A DNA stretch of 64,000 nucleotides from Pseudoalteromonas undina (GCF_000238275.3 NZ_AHCF03000002.1:62001-126000); one strand, 5' to 3'; positions 36,333-47,600 are shown, counted from the stretch's first letter. The notes: a model not told the origin generated them from the letters alone. Numbers and translations are program-made.

Positions 36333-38057
36333 TTAAAACGGAAATACCAGCGGGATCAAAGTCAGTACGGTGATTGAATAAATAATAGAAAGCGGTAGTC
36401 CCATCATTACATAGTCTTTTAGTCGGTAGTTACCCGCGCTATAAACCATTAGATTAGTTTGATAACCAAAAGGTGAAATAAAGCTGGCTGAAGCGCCAAA
36501 TGCAACTGCCATAATAAACGGCAAAGGTTCTACGTTAAAGCCAATGGCTAGTGAGTAGGCAACCGGAAACGATAGCGCTGCAGCAGCATTATTAGTGATT
36601 AATTCGGTAAATAATACGGTCATTAAAAAGATAGCGATAAACGCGCCATAAGGGCCAAAGTCGCCTAGCACTAAAAACATGGCGTCTGATATTTGCCCAG
36701 CAAGGCCGGTGCCTATCATCAGCTTAGCTAAACCTATGGCACTGCCCACGACAGCAAGTAACTCAATAGGAAAGCGGCGTTTTATCTCGCTTAGTTTGAT
36801 AGTACCACACAGCATTAGGCCAATAAGTAACACTAATAAGCCTTTAACCAGCGGTACTGCACCTAAAATACTTAATCCCAGCACACCCGCAAAGCTTAAC
36901 AATACAATATTTGATTGTTTTGCGCTGAGGTGGGTTTGTAAATCAAGCCCTGAAATATACACAAACTCGCGTTTTAAGTTAGTTAAGTCATAAAAGCTTT
37001 TACCAGGGGCGAGAATGAGTGAATCACCCGCTTGTAATCGCACTTGTCCAAGCCCGCCTTGTAAGCGGTCATGCCCACGGCGAATAGCAATAACGGCGGC
37101 ATGAAACTGCTCTCTAAAACGGGCTTCTTTTACCGTTTTGCCAATTAACTTAGACGACTGACTAACGACAACTTCAACGAGGTGTTCAATGTCTTTTTCG
37201 TGTTTGTCGTGCACCACTTTTAAGCCATCAAAGCGAGTAAGCAAAGGTACCGATTTTATGTCGCCTACAAACAACAGAACGTCGTCTTGTTGAATAATAT
37301 GTTGCGGGGTCACGGCGCAAATGCGGTTGCCGTCACGAATAATTTCAGCCAAAAACAAGTCTTTTAAATCGCGTAAACCGTTTTCTTCCACGGTGCGGTT
37401 TATTAGTTTAGAACCACTTTGTACTTTCCCTTCTAAATAAAAAGGCACCACCTCTTGGCTATTTTTACCATTGTCGGGCAGGCACTTTAGCATTACTAAA
37501 ATAGTGATTAAGCCCACACTAAGTGCGCCTAAACCCACCAAGGTAAAATCAAAAAAGCCCAGTGGCGCCATGCCCGCATCTACTGCAAAGCCATTTACGA
37601 TTAAGTTAGTAGAGGTGCCAATAAGCGTAATAGTACCCCCTAAAATCGCGGTGTACGACAGGGGTAACAATAGCTTTGAGGGAGAGTGGTTTGGGTTATC
37701 CTTTATGGCGGTAATTAATGAGGCAACTACCGCGGTATTATTAGTAAACGACGATAAAAAGGCGGTAGACAGCCCTAATTTAGTTACTGACTTAACTAAA
37801 CTACCATTGGATAACGATTTGGCTAAACGCTGAATAAGCGTGGTTTTTTCTATCGCTATCGACACTAAAATTAATAACACTAAAGTAATTAATGATGAGT
37901 TAGTGTAATTTACCAGCATGCTTTCTAAATCTATTAACCCAGTTAGATAGCTTGTGCCTATGGCACTTACAAATAACCATGCAGGATTAATACGGGTGCC
38001 AAAAAGGCACCCGACTAAAAGCAACATAATGCCTGTTAAAATGAGCTGTTCTACCAT
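36333..38057 (-). CDS. SLC13/DASS-family anion permease with RCK_C (TrkA-C) domains, probable sulfate importer
   Basis: The 574-residue membrane protein has two blocks of helices (residues 1-190 and about 400-574) around a soluble centre. The SNT signature appears as SSFTNNTAVVASLI and again as LITNNAAAALSFPVAYS, and IGTSTNLIVNG is a further SLC13 motif. Residues 205-370 carry two RCK_C domains (SKLINRTVEENGLRDL and SKLIGKTVKEARFREQ). Many such proteins transport sulfate or other anions with Na+. Embedded in the cys cluster, 33 bp from both cysN and cysC, it probably imports sulfate in place of the CysTWA ABC system, none of which is in the window. The substrate is inferred. Confidence 0.85.
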   Translation of the reverse strand: MVEQLILTGIMLLLVGCLFGTRINPAWLFVSAIGTSYLTGLIDLESMLVNYTNSSLITLVLLILVSIAIEKTTLIQRLAKSLSNGSLVKSVTKLGLSTAFLSSFTNNTAVVASLITAIKDNPNHSPSKLLLPLSYTAILGGTITLIGTSTNLIVNGFAVDAGMAPLGFFDFTLVGLGALSVGLITILVMLKCLPDNGKNSQEVVPFYLEGKVQSGSKLINRTVEENGLRDLKDLFLAEIIRDGNRICAVTPQHIIQQDDVLLFVGDIKSVPLLTRFDGLKVVHDKHEKDIEHLVEVVVSQSSKLIGKTVKEARFREQFHAAVIAIRRGHDRLQGGLGQVRLQAGDSLILAPGKSFYDLTNLKREFVYISGLDLQTHLSAKQSNIVLLSFAGVLGLSILGAVPLVKGLLVLLIGLMLCGTIKLSEIKRRFPIELLAVVGSAIGLAKLMIGTGLAGQISDAMFLVLGDFGPYGAFIAIFLMTVLFTELITNNAAAALSFPVAYSLAIGFNVEPLPFIMAVAFGASASFISPFGYQTNLMVYSAGNYRLKDYVMMGLPLSIIYSITVLTLIPLVFPF

Positions 38058-38090
38058 GCTTTAAATGTTCCTAACAGGCGTTCATTAACG

Positions 38091-39515
38091 TTATAGCTTT
38101 GAAATATCAAGCGCTTGCCAATGCGGGAAGTGCTTGCGTACGAGGGCGTTAAATTCAACTTCAAAGTCGCTGTATTGTCCTGCGTTTTCTTCACTTTGCA
38201 GTACCTGTTCTATCATTCCTGCTGCAACCGTTAAGTTTGATAAGCGATCAATAAGAATAAACGAGCCGGTTTCATGATTATGATGGTACTGGTCGGCTAA
38301 AATAGTCTCGGTCAGCTCCAGTGTCACAATCGCAATTTCGTTTAACTGCAATGAATCTGCACTGCCATGCTCTAGCGTGTTTACATCAATAGTGTGATCA
38401 ATTTTTGTGACCGTGGCCGAGGTGTTTTTGCTGCCAAGTTTAAGGTTGTAGCTTTTACCAAGCACCAATGGCGACTCGTGCATCCACACAATTTTAGCCT
38501 GTAATTGGTTGGTTACTTGAGCTTGCGAATTTGCAGGCACAATAACGTCTCCTCGGCTAATATCTATTTCAGTATTAAGAGTAACCGTAATTGCTTGGCC
38601 AGCTTGTGCAGTATCTAGGTTGCCATCAAAAGTAACAATTTCTTTAATATGTGATGTTTTACCTGATGGCAGTACCTTTACTTCATCACCTACACGTAAT
38701 TTACCCGATGTAAGCGTGCCTTGAAAACCGCGGAAGTTTAGATTAGGGCGTACCACGTATTGCACCGGAAGACGCGCTTCAAAACCGGTGTCGATTTCAG
38801 CGGCTGGTGAATCTTCTAACAGCTCAAGCAACGGCTTGTCAGTGTAATAAGGAGTGTGCGCAGAGCGAGTTACTACGTTATCGCCTTTAAGCGCCGACAT
38901 AGGCACAAACTTAATATTTGATACGTTAAGTTGCTCGGCAAATTTTAAATAATCGGCTTTAATTTTTTCATAAACGGTTTCATCAAAATCAACAATATCC
39001 ATTTTGTTAACCGCAACCACGAACTGCTTAATGCCTAATGAGTCACAAATAAAGCTATGACGCTTAGTTTGTACCTGCACGCCATAGCGCGCATCCACTA
39101 AAATAATGGCAACATCACTAGTTGAAGCGCCAGTAACCATGTTTCGGGTATACTGCTCATGCCCTGGGGTGTCGGCTATAATAAACTTACGTTTAGCGGT
39201 TGAAAAGTAGCGGTACGCTACGTCAATTGTTATACCTTGCTCACGCTCAGCTTGTAGGCCATCTACTAACAGTGCTAAATCAAGATCTTCACCGGCGTTA
39301 CCCACTTTTTCGTTATCTTTATGAAGCGCGGCTAGCTGATCTTCATAAATTTGGTGACTATCGTGCAGTAGGCGGCCAATTAAGGTTGATTTACCGTCAT
39401 CCACACTGCCACAAGTCAGCATACGCAATAAGCTTTTATCTTGTTGACGTGCTAGGTAAGCGTCTATACCAATTTCTTTTACTTCATTAAATGTATCGTT
39501 ATTTAGGTTAGACAT
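38091..39515 (-). CDS. cysN: Sulfate adenylyltransferase subunit 1 (GTPase)
   Basis: The 474-residue GTP-binding subunit of ATP sulfurylase drives APS formation with GTP hydrolysis. G motifs are CGSVDDGKSTLIGRLLHD (G1), DTPGHEQYTRNM (G3) and AVNKMDIVD (G4). EF-Tu-like barrel domains follow, with VVRPNLNFRGFQGTL. No C-terminal CysC domain is fused; cysC is separate. Its ATG overlaps the cysD stop as TAATG, which fits translational coupling of the two subunits. Confidence 0.96.
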   Translation of the reverse strand: MSNLNNDTFNEVKEIGIDAYLARQQDKSLLRMLTCGSVDDGKSTLIGRLLHDSHQIYEDQLAALHKDNEKVGNAGEDLDLALLVDGLQAEREQGITIDVAYRYFSTAKRKFIIADTPGHEQYTRNMVTGASTSDVAIILVDARYGVQVQTKRHSFICDSLGIKQFVVAVNKMDIVDFDETVYEKIKADYLKFAEQLNVSNIKFVPMSALKGDNVVTRSAHTPYYTDKPLLELLEDSPAAEIDTGFEARLPVQYVVRPNLNFRGFQGTLTSGKLRVGDEVKVLPSGKTSHIKEIVTFDGNLDTAQAGQAITVTLNTEIDISRGDVIVPANSQAQVTNQLQAKIVWMHESPLVLGKSYNLKLGSKNTSATVTKIDHTIDVNTLEHGSADSLQLNEIAIVTLELTETILADQYHHNHETGSFILIDRLSNLTVAAGMIEQVLQSEENAGQYSDFEVEFNALVRKHFPHWQALDISKL

Positions 39516-40414
39516 TAGAAGTACCCCTCACGTTTTTTCTTCTCCATAGAGCCTGCTGAATCATGATCAATCACTCGACCTTCACGTTCAGATGACGATG
39601 AAAGCAGCATTTCTTCAATAATTTCGGTTAGATTGCTGGCGGTAGATTCCACTGCACCTGTTAGTGGGTAACAGCCTAATGTTCTAAAGCGAACCGACTT
39701 CATTTGCGGTACTTCACCTTCATTAAGTGGCATGCGATCGTCATCAACCATAATTAAAGTACCATCGCGCTCTACTACAGGGCGCTCTTTAGCAAGGTAA
39801 AGTGGCACCATTTCGATGTTTTCTTGATATATGTATTGCCAAATATCTAGTTCAGTCCAGTTAGACAGTGGGAATACACGAATGCTTTCTCCTGGGTTCA
39901 CTTGGCTGTTATAGGTATTCCAAAGCTCAGGACGTTGGTTTTTAGGATCCCAGCGATGGTGTTTATCACGAAATGAGTAAACACGCTCTTTAGCCCGTGA
40001 TTTCTCTTCATCACGACGTGCGCCACCAAATGCGGCATCAAAACCGTACTTGTTGAGCGCTTGCTTTAATCCTTGGGTTTTCATGATATCGGTATGTTTA
40101 CCCGAACCATGCGTGAATGGGCCTACACCCATTTCGATGCCTTCAGGGTTTTTGTGTACGATTAAATCAAAGCCATACTCTTTGGCTAAACGGTCGCGAA
40201 ACTCAATCATTTCACGAAACTTCCAGTTGGTGTCTACGTGTAATAACGGAAACGGAATCTTCGCAGGGTAAAATGCTTTACGAGCTAGATGCAAAAGCAC
40301 CGATGAGTCTTTACCGATTGAGTAAAGCATAACTGGGTTCTCAAACTCAGCGGCGACTTCGCGCATGATTTTGATACTTTCAGCTTCAAGTTGCTGAAGG
40401 TGAGTTAAAGCCAT
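39515..40414 (-). CDS. cysD: Sulfate adenylyltransferase subunit 2
   Basis: The 299-residue catalytic subunit of ATP sulfurylase joins sulfate to the AMP moiety of ATP. The PP-loop motif is [17 protein letters not shown], and [20 protein letters not shown] is a core block. The C-terminal [23 protein letters not shown] region ([18 protein letters not shown]) is strongly family-like. It precedes cysN with a 1-base overlap and follows cysG by 43 bp, so the three probably share one promoter upstream of cysG. Confidence 0.97.
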   Translation of the reverse strand: MALTHLQQLEAESIKIMREVAAEFENPVMLYSIGKDSSVLLHLARKAFYPAKIPFPLLHVDTNWKFREMIEFRDRLAKEYGFDLIVHKNPEGIEMGVGPFTHGSGKHTDIMKTQGLKQALNKYGFDAAFGGARRDEEKSRAKERVYSFRDKHHRWDPKNQRPELWNTYNSQVNPGESIRVFPLSNWTELDIWQYIYQENIEMVPLYLAKERPVVERDGTLIMVDDDRMPLNEGEVPQMKSVRFRTLGCYPLTGAVESTASNLTEIIEEMLLSSSSEREGRVIDHDSAGSMEKKKREGYF

Positions 40415-40457
40415 TGTTGGTCGTCCTACTAAAATGATTAAATTAAAATCTGTTAAA

Positions 40458-41879
40458 TTACGCTACGTCTGTCAGTGGTTGAGCAAAGCTACTGATCTGC
40501 GCTTTTTCACCAAACCAGTGTAATTGGTCATGTAGTGAGGCCACTTCACCGATAATGAGTAACGCGGGCGAAATTATTTGATGCTGCTCAATGAGCTGCG
40601 CTAATTGGTCTAACTGTCCGGTAACTACGCGTTGATTTTTACGGGTGCCGTTTTCAATAATTGCCACTGGTGTTGTTGCTTCTCGCCCATGTTTTAATAG
40701 CTCGGCTTGAATATGCGGCGATTTAATCACCCCCATATAAATAGCCAGTGTTTGGTTTTTTTGTGCAAGCGACTGCCAATTAAGCTCTTGGCCTTCCTTT
40801 TTACAGTGACCAGTAACAAATTGAATAGCTTGAGCATGATCGCGATGCGTTAAAGGAATACCTGCATAGGCACTACAGCCTGCGGCCGCCGTTATACCTG
40901 GCACTATTTGGTAATTTACGTTATTGGCTGCCAGTACTTGTACTTCTTCGCCACCACGACCATAAATAAATGGGTCGCCGCCTTTAATACGACATACTTT
41001 TTTACCTTGTTGCGCTAAATCAACTAGCATCTGATTAGTATCTTCTTGGGCTACGCTATGGTCGCCTAAGCGCTTACCCACACAAATTAAATCGGCATCG
41101 CGGCGTACTAATTCCATAATTTCGTCGGAAACTAAATAATCATATACCACCACGTCGGCTTGTTGCATTAGCTGCAATGCTTTTAGGGTGAGTAACTCTG
41201 GATCCCCAGGGCCTGCACCCACTACGTATACTTCACCTTCTGGCTCTACTTTGGCATCTAGCATTTTCTCTAGTTGTTGTTCAGCGCCATGGGTATTACC
41301 GGTTTGGACTTTACTCACTACCGATGAATCAAACACGCCTTCCCAAAACTGGCGACGATCGGCAAAGTGTTTAAAGCGCTGTTTTACTTTATGGCGAAAG
41401 CCACCAACTAAGTTGGCGAGTGGACCAATGTGTTGCGGGATAAGTGTTTCGAGCTTTTCACGTAAACGTCTTGCTAATACGGGTGCGGTACCTGCACTTG
41501 AAATCGCAATGGTAATTGGGTTGCGATCAACAATAGAGGGAAAAATAAACGTACATTTAGGTTGATCATCCACCACGTTCACAAACACATTACGTGCATT
41601 GGCGAGTTCAAAAACCGTATTATTAACTTCATCATTGTCGGTGGCGGCAATGATCAAAATTTTGCCATCAAGATGTGACTCTTCAAAATAGGCATCTATT
41701 AAAGTAACTTCATTGTTGTGCGCATGTTCTTTTAATTCATCACAAAACCACGGGGCAACTAAGGTTACTGCAGCACGCGCTTTTAAGAACGCGCGGCATT
41801 TTCGCAAGGCAACTTCTCCACCGCCAACCACCAATACTGGCTTGTTGTCGAGTTTGGTAAAGATAGGTAAATATTGCAC
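40458..41879 (-). CDS. cysG: Siroheme synthase (multifunctional CysG)
   Basis: The 473-residue trifunctional enzyme makes siroheme, the cofactor of sulfite and nitrite reductase, from uroporphyrinogen III. Residues 1-210 form the NAD-dependent precorrin-2 dehydrogenase/ferrochelatase ([35 protein letters not shown]). Residues 215-473 form the SAM uroporphyrinogen methyltransferase ([42 protein letters not shown]-like [14 protein letters not shown]). It is the first gene of the cys cluster and is preceded by a 264-bp AT-rich region that probably holds the promoter; no clear CysB site could be defined. Confidence 0.97.
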   Translation of the reverse strand: MQYLPIFTKLDNKPVLVVGGGEVALRKCRAFLKARAAVTLVAPWFCDELKEHAHNNEVTLIDAYFEESHLDGKILIIAATDNDEVNNTVFELANARNVFVNVVDDQPKCTFIFPSIVDRNPITIAISSAGTAPVLARRLREKLETLIPQHIGPLANLVGGFRHKVKQRFKHFADRRQFWEGVFDSSVVSKVQTGNTHGAEQQLEKMLDAKVEPEGEVYVVGAGPGDPELLTLKALQLMQQADVVVYDYLVSDEIMELVRRDADLICVGKRLGDHSVAQEDTNQMLVDLAQQGKKVCRIKGGDPFIYGRGGEEVQVLAANNVNYQIVPGITAAAGCSAYAGIPLTHRDHAQAIQFVTGHCKKEGQELNWQSLAQKNQTLAIYMGVIKSPHIQAELLKHGREATTPVAIIENGTRKNQRVVTGQLDQLAQLIEQHQIISPALLIIGEVASLHDQLHWFGEKAQISSFAQPLTDVA

Positions 41880-42143
41880 TGAGTAACGCCCCTAAAAAGA
41901 TAATAAAGTGTTTAATACACAGGCAGAATATAGCGGCTATTGATAAGTAAAAAATAATTAAATCTTAGTTGATATACTCAAAAGTTATATAAACTATGTT
42001 TTTTAGGTCTAAATCTTATTTAGTAAGGGTTAGAGTGCTATTTAGTATAAAAAACGCGCTTATAGTGTTTGGTTATGAGCTATAGCAAGGTTAAGCTATG
42101 ATGCTTATATAGTTTAAGGTTTTTAAAATTTCATGGGCATAAA

Positions 42144-42896
42144 ATGACAAATAATACTCAAAACGCCATGCTAGTTGTTAGTTTAATGGATTTAACCAGT
42201 TTAAACACCGATGATAATCAAGCTAGTATTAATGCATTAGTAAACAGTATTGATCCTAAGTTAGGCATACCCGCTGCAGTTTGTGTGTTTAGTGAATTTG
42301 TAGATGATGCAAAAATAGCGCTCGCTAATCGGTTATTGAGTCATGTAAAAGTGGCCACAGTAACCAACTTTCCCACAGGTGAGGCGCCACTTAATGAAGT
42401 GCTTAATGAAACGCTAATAGCCATAGAGCGCGGGGCCGATGAAATTGACTTAGTCATTCCTTACAAAGCACTTATAAAAGGCGAAGCCGATACCGTGCTG
42501 AAATACGTGAGTGAAAGTAAAAAAGCATGTGGTAGTCGCGCTAAACTTAAAGTGATTATTGAAAGCGGTGAGCTAAAAGCACCTGCACTTATTGCTCAAG
42601 CAACCGAGCTTGCTATTCAAGGGGGAGCTGATTTTGTAAAAACCAGCACCGGTAAAGTCGCGGTTAATGCCACGCTTGAAGCAACTGAAATTATGCTTAA
42701 TACCATCAAAAAGTCATCAAAACCAGTTGGCTTTAAGGCCGCAGGCGGTGTGAAAACGACAGGTGATGCCAATGCTTATTTGCAGCTAACAACTGAGATT
42801 ATGGGGCATGAATATTTAGCACCAGAGACATTTAGGTTTGGCGCTTCCTCGCTGTTAAATGACGTTTATAAGGTATTGCATGAAGCGCAGCAGTGA
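42144..42896 (+). CDS. deoC: Deoxyribose-phosphate aldolase
   Basis: The 250-residue class I aldolase splits 2-deoxyribose 5-phosphate into glyceraldehyde 3-phosphate and acetaldehyde. The Schiff-base Lys is in DFVKTSTGK (about residue 168). GFKAAGGVKT carries the second Lys, and AVCVFSEFVDDAK and ADEIDLVIPYKAL the earlier barrel strands. It is similar in length to E. coli DeoC (259). The other deo genes are not next to it. A second gene starts inside its 3' end, so the two are coupled. Confidence 0.94.
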   Translation: MTNNTQNAMLVVSLMDLTSLNTDDNQASINALVNSIDPKLGIPAAVCVFSEFVDDAKIALANRLLSHVKVATVTNFPTGEAPLNEVLNETLIAIERGADEIDLVIPYKALIKGEADTVLKYVSESKKACGSRAKLKVIIESGELKAPALIAQATELAIQGGADFVKTSTGKVAVNATLEATEIMLNTIKKSSKPVGFKAAGGVKTTGDANAYLQLTTEIMGHEYLAPETFRFGASSLLNDVYKVLHEAQQ

Positions 42897-43380
42897 TGCC
42901 GAAAAACAACAGTTAGAGCACGATGCAGCTAAGTTGTTTTTGCGTTGCTATGAGCAGCAAACCGGCATTCATATGCGCCACATTTGGCATAATGAACCGA
43001 ATAGACCCGATGTAAGTTGTTATCAAGAAAATGAGCAACTCGATATAGAAGTAGCGCATTTATATGCCAGCGAAACCGAAGCAATGGCCGTGTTAGGTCG
43101 GCCATTATCGATACAAATGCAACGTGATTTAGCTGACATGGCACAACAACCCAGTGAAAACCGACTGCAATCAGCATTAGGACGATTGCTCAAACAAAAA
43201 GCGACTAAGCGTTATTACTCAAAACGTACCTGGTTGCTAATTCGTAACGCTAGCACTATTTGGCATAAGAGCGACTTTGAAGCGGCAATAAAAACAATAG
43301 TTTTTCCAAATACCCATCAATTTGAGCAAATATGGTTACTGTGTGATTTTTATCGCGGTGAGTTATTACGAGTAGATTAA
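42880..43380 (+). CDS. Unknown protein translationally coupled to deoC
   Basis: The 166-residue protein starts at ATG 42880 (MKRSSDAEKQQLEHD), with AAGGT seven bases upstream, so its first 17 bases overlap the deoC end. The frame opens seven codons earlier, inside deoC. The protein is basic and mostly helical, with Trp/His-rich segments (MRHIWHNEPNRPDVS, TWLLIRNASTIWHKSD, IWLLCDFYRGEL). RPDVSCYQENEQLDIEVA resembles a PD-(D/E)xK core in spacing, but the catalytic Lys is replaced by Ala, so I do not call a nuclease. No family was recognised. The overlap suggests a linked role or shared expression with deoC. Confidence 0.65.
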   Translation: MKRSSDAEKQQLEHDAAKLFLRCYEQQTGIHMRHIWHNEPNRPDVSCYQENEQLDIEVAHLYASETEAMAVLGRPLSIQMQRDLADMAQQPSENRLQSALGRLLKQKATKRYYSKRTWLLIRNASTIWHKSDFEAAIKTIVFPNTHQFEQIWLLCDFYRGELLRVD

Positions 43381-43407
43381 AAGCGACTAGGAGATAGCCG
43401 CTTTTTT
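43379..43407 (+). terminator. Terminator after the deoC-coupled gene
   Basis: AAAGCGACTA-ggaga-TAGCCGCTTT, with one mismatch, is followed by a T run. It overlaps the last base of the stop codon region and can serve the convergent CsgG-type gene as well. Confidence 0.75.
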
Positions 43408-43428
43408 ATTTAAATTGAATTGTGTTGC

Positions 43429-44559
43429 TTAGTTAAATTGAAACATGCTGCCTAAGCTTTCAAGCCCTGATTTTTGAGTTTTTGTTAAACATTTTGTGTC
43501 ATCTAAAGATTTCTTTGTTGTTTCATCGGCAAGACCTGTTACTTTTAAGCTCTTTTCTTGTTGATATTCGCGCAGTGCTAATACAGTTTGACGGTCGTAT
43601 TTTACGTCTTCAGTCTCAAATTCTTCATAATTAGGTTGGTTTTTTAAATAGCCTAAGCAAACCAAGTTCATACGAGACATTGCTAAGTCCATTTTTTCAT
43701 AATGTGGCATTCTATGATTCGGCACATCGACAGCGACAGCAGCAGGTGCTACTTTTTTACTAGCTACCTTTGGCGGTGGTGGTGCTGTATAGCCTGCAGC
43801 AAGCGTGTTGTTTTGGTTATAGCGATAATAGGTGTCTGGGATTTTAGTTTCTAAAAACTCAACGGCTTTAATTATTACTTCACGTAGTGCTTTTTCTTTT
43901 GGTGTATCTGACCAACCACTAAGACTCCCTCCAACCAATGCGCCACCAAAGTTTGTTGCTGCGCTGGTAAAGTTAAAATCTTTACTACCGCCTTCAACAC
44001 TAGTTGCAGCTAAAATACGTGAAGTGCGCGTATCAATTAACCTTAGGTCAATAGCCATATGCGATCCAGAAAAGCCAGCAGAAACAGAGCTAAACACATC
44101 ACCAATAAAACCGCCCGAACCAACACTTGCACCTGAACTGTCATCATCAAACTCGGTAACCGCTGCAACGACTACAATCTCAGCGCCTTCAATTTCGCCA
44201 TAGGCAGCCCCAGATTGTGCACTCACTCTGCCTGATACTGCTAAATCTTGCTCCGAAAGCACAGCGTCTAGTGCTTGGCGCTCCAATACAATAAAGCGAT
44301 TAGTGCCAACAAGTGCGGTGGTAAGTTGATCTGCCATACCTTCACCAATTTCTTTTCGCCACCATCTTGAGTTATTTGACTTATCAGTGAAACGTGCCAC
44401 GGCGATACGTGCTTTAGGGCCATTGTATTTTTGTTTACTTACTTCATTAATGTCAGGTGAATTTTTATTTGAAGTGACATTGGTTGAAGTGCTTTGACAT
44501 GCGCTTAAGCTCGTTATTAATGCTGTGGCAAGTAGCGTTTTTTGTATTGATGAGAGCAT
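43429..44559 (-). CDS. CsgG-type outer membrane lipoprotein with C-terminal peptidoglycan-binding-like domain
   Basis: The 376-residue protein has a lipoprotein signal ending in LSAC (Cys21). Residues 45-240 form a CsgG-like domain (RIAVARFTDKS, GEGMADQLTTALVGTNRFIVLERQALDAVL, AEIVVVAAVTEFD), with the usual Gly/Ser-rich transmembrane hairpin (VGSGGFIGDVFSSVSAGFSG). After a Pro/Lys linker (PPPPKVASKKVAPA), residues 280-355 contain a peptidoglycan_binding_1-like repeat (VLALREYQQEKSLKVTGLADE). CsgG forms the curli secretion pore, but no csg genes are nearby, so the exported partner is unknown. It may be a wall-anchored CsgG homologue with another role. Confidence 0.8.
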   Translation of the reverse strand: MLSSIQKTLLATALITSLSACQSTSTNVTSNKNSPDINEVSKQKYNGPKARIAVARFTDKSNNSRWWRKEIGEGMADQLTTALVGTNRFIVLERQALDAVLSEQDLAVSGRVSAQSGAAYGEIEGAEIVVVAAVTEFDDDSSGASVGSGGFIGDVFSSVSAGFSGSHMAIDLRLIDTRTSRILAATSVEGGSKDFNFTSAATNFGGALVGGSLSGWSDTPKEKALREVIIKAVEFLETKIPDTYYRYNQNNTLAAGYTAPPPPKVASKKVAPAAVAVDVPNHRMPHYEKMDLAMSRMNLVCLGYLKNQPNYEEFETEDVKYDRQTVLALREYQQEKSLKVTGLADETTKKSLDDTKCLTKTQKSGLESLGSMFQFN

Positions 44560-44692
44560 AGTATTTTCCTTAATTTATCTGCTTAATTACATTTGTAGTT
44601 ATTTTTTTAGCAATGGCTAATTAAGGTTAATTTAAATAAATCAGTAGCTTAAAAATAGTACTCAGGCGAAAGCTTTGAGTACAGATGCGAAG

Positions 44693-47600
44693 CTAATGAC
44701 TTTTACATGTTTGTGCTTCTCTATATTGTTTAGGTGTCACTGTATATTTGGCTTTAAAGCAACGAGCAAAGTAACTTTGAGAACTAAAGCCGGTGTTATC
44801 TGCAACTAAACCTATGGTTAAGTCGCTATCAGCTAATAATTTTGCTGCATATTCTAGACGGGTATTGCGAATGTAATCACTGGGTGTAACGTCAAAAAGA
44901 GCTTTCATTTTTAATTGTAGTGCGCGAGGGCTCAAACACATTGCGCTGGCAAACTCTTCGACGCTAAACAGTTCATTTTGATAATTTTCGCGCAAGATTG
45001 TTTTTAAGCGTTCTGTAAATGTGTAATCTTTATTTTGCTCTATTTGCGCATCTAAGGTTACAGCATGTACTTGAGCTGATAACTGTTTAACTAAGTGTTT
45101 ATTTAACGCATCACGAATACCTAATAAGCCATGAATCCGACTCTTTAATAATGATGCTTCAAAGGGTTTACACAGGTAGTCATCGGCCAGTAAATCAAGC
45201 CCTCTTATACGGCTATTACTGTCTGCTTTGGCAGAGAGTAATAAAACAGGAATATGGTTTATCGAAATGTCTGAGCGAATAGCGCTTAGAAGTTGATATC
45301 CATCCATCGTTGGCATCATCACGTCACTGAGCACCACATCGGGCATTTGAGTTTGGCACAGCAAAAACCCTTCTTCTCCATTATTAGCGCTCAGACAGGT
45401 ATAGTCATTACTAAACAGTGAAACCAGTAACTCACGCATTTCCACGTTATCTTCAACAATGAGTAGTTTTTTGTTGTTTTTTAGCGGCATAGTTTGAGAG
45501 GACGATAATTGTTTATCCGTTAATAAGTTATCTGATTCACACAATGGCAAAGTGACTGTGAAGCAACTTCCCTTGTTGATTTTACTAACTAATGAAATTT
45601 GCCCACCGTATTGCTCTACAAGCTGCTTAACCAGCGCGAGACCTATACCACTGCCTGTTTGGTTGTGTGCTGCAACACGAGTAAAACGTTCAAAAATAAG
45701 CGCTTGCTGGTGTTCTTCGATACCAATACCAGTATCAGATACCGTTATAACAACATTATTGTTTGTGTTAGAAAGCGTTAGATTAACGCTTTCATTTGAT
45801 GGGGTGTATTTAAGTGCATTGGTCAATAAGTTATCAATAATAGATAAAGCATGTTTAGTTTCTAAATTTATATAATTAGGCTGTTGCGTGGTGTCTTTAA
45901 AGGAAAAACTAATATTTTTTTGAGCAAACAAAATAGCGAAGTCGTCTACTATTTGTTCTATAAAAGGGCTTATAGAATAAGCGGATACATATTCTATAGT
46001 CGCACTTGGGCGCTGGCTGAGCTGTAATAGCTCATTAATTAAATTAAGTAGGCGGAGCCCGTTACGCTTGATTATAGAAACTTGATGTTGCGCTTGAGCA
46101 CCGAGTTGTTGCTGTTGTAAGCTTTCTACTGGCGCTAAAATTAAGCTTAATGGCGTTTTAAGTTCATGGCTAATATTATCTAAAAATTGGGTCTTTAGTT
46201 GATTGAGCTTTCTTTCTTGTTGAATAAGTTGCTCTGCGGTTTTAGCTCGATAGCGTGACGCTAAAATTAACCATGTAATAATCAAAACTATTATAAGGTA
46301 TGCCGCATACGCCAATTTCGTTTGCCACCAAGGAGGCGTTACTGTCAGCTTTAGCATATTGTGAACCTTGCTCCATTGCCCGTATTGATCGCTAACTTTT
46401 AATTGTAATTGATAATTACCTGCACTTAGCTGTGAATAGTTAACTTGTCGTTGGCTTGCATCTGTATAGATAAATTGCTTATCTAAACCACTTAGCTTGT
46501 AAGCATACTGGTATTGATTAGCAGATGAGGCATTATTAACGGCGGAATATTTAAAGCCAATGACCCCTTGGCTAGTTGGAAAAGAGAGTTTTTTAGTATG
46601 ATTTATTAGTTTTGCTGGCTGTTTTTGATCTGTTAGATAGTTTTTTGTTGAACTTGCTTGGTTATAAATTAATAGCTCAGTTAACACTGGGGTTGGAGCT
46701 GAAGTACTCAATAGCAGTTTACTAGGGTAAAACTGATTAAAACCATTGATTCCGCCAAAAAATAGCTCGCCATCAGCTGCTTGAAAAGCGGCACCTAAAA
46801 TAAACGAATTATGCTGCACGCCGTCACGAGGTAAAAAATGCTGCATAGCTTGATTCGTGGGATTATAGCGAGTGAGCCCTTGGTTACTGCTTAGCCATAA
46901 GTGGCCTTTACTATCATCTTTAATAGCAAAAATATTATCGTTTAGTAATCCATCATGTTCGGTAATGTAAGTGATCTTTTGTGTTTTTTTATCAAGGCGG
47001 TTTAAACCACCAAAGGTACCAACCCATAAAGTATCGTTATTTTGCAGGTGCAAAGAAGTGACCATATTATGGCTTAAACCAGTTTTCGGTTCGTTATTTG
47101 CGGGGTAATGGGTAAATGATTCATCGGCCATGCTTAGATAATTTAAACCTGCACGCGTCCCGACCCACAATCCGTTTGTATTTTGATCAAAAAGCAGAGT
47201 AAATACGGTATTGTTAGCAAGACTATTAGTTGAATCGTCGTGCTTGTAATGTTGAACCTCTAAAGTGTCGGGATTAAAGCGTGTTAAACCTTGGTTACTA
47301 CCTAGCCATAAATTTCCTTTAGAATCGCTCGTTATCGCATAAACTCGATCGCTACTAAGCTGATGGCTTTGCATTGTATAGGCAATAAAATTATCTTCAG
47401 CTGGATTGTATTGCAGTAACCCACCGCCATAGGTACCAATCCAAAGTCGCTGTTGGTTATCTTCATGCAGGCTAAATACATTATTATTAGTAAGGCCGCT
47501 TTGCAATTTTGAGTTAACTTTATAGCGCTTAAAGCCAGTGTCGGTTTGTTTGTTTAAGCCATCACGCGTACCAACCCATAACCGACCTTGTGAATCTTTA

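Noticed and set aside
42970..43080. PD-(D/E)xK nuclease motif in the deoC-coupled protein
   Set aside because: The spacing is suggestive, but the catalytic Lys is absent and no other nuclease feature supports it.
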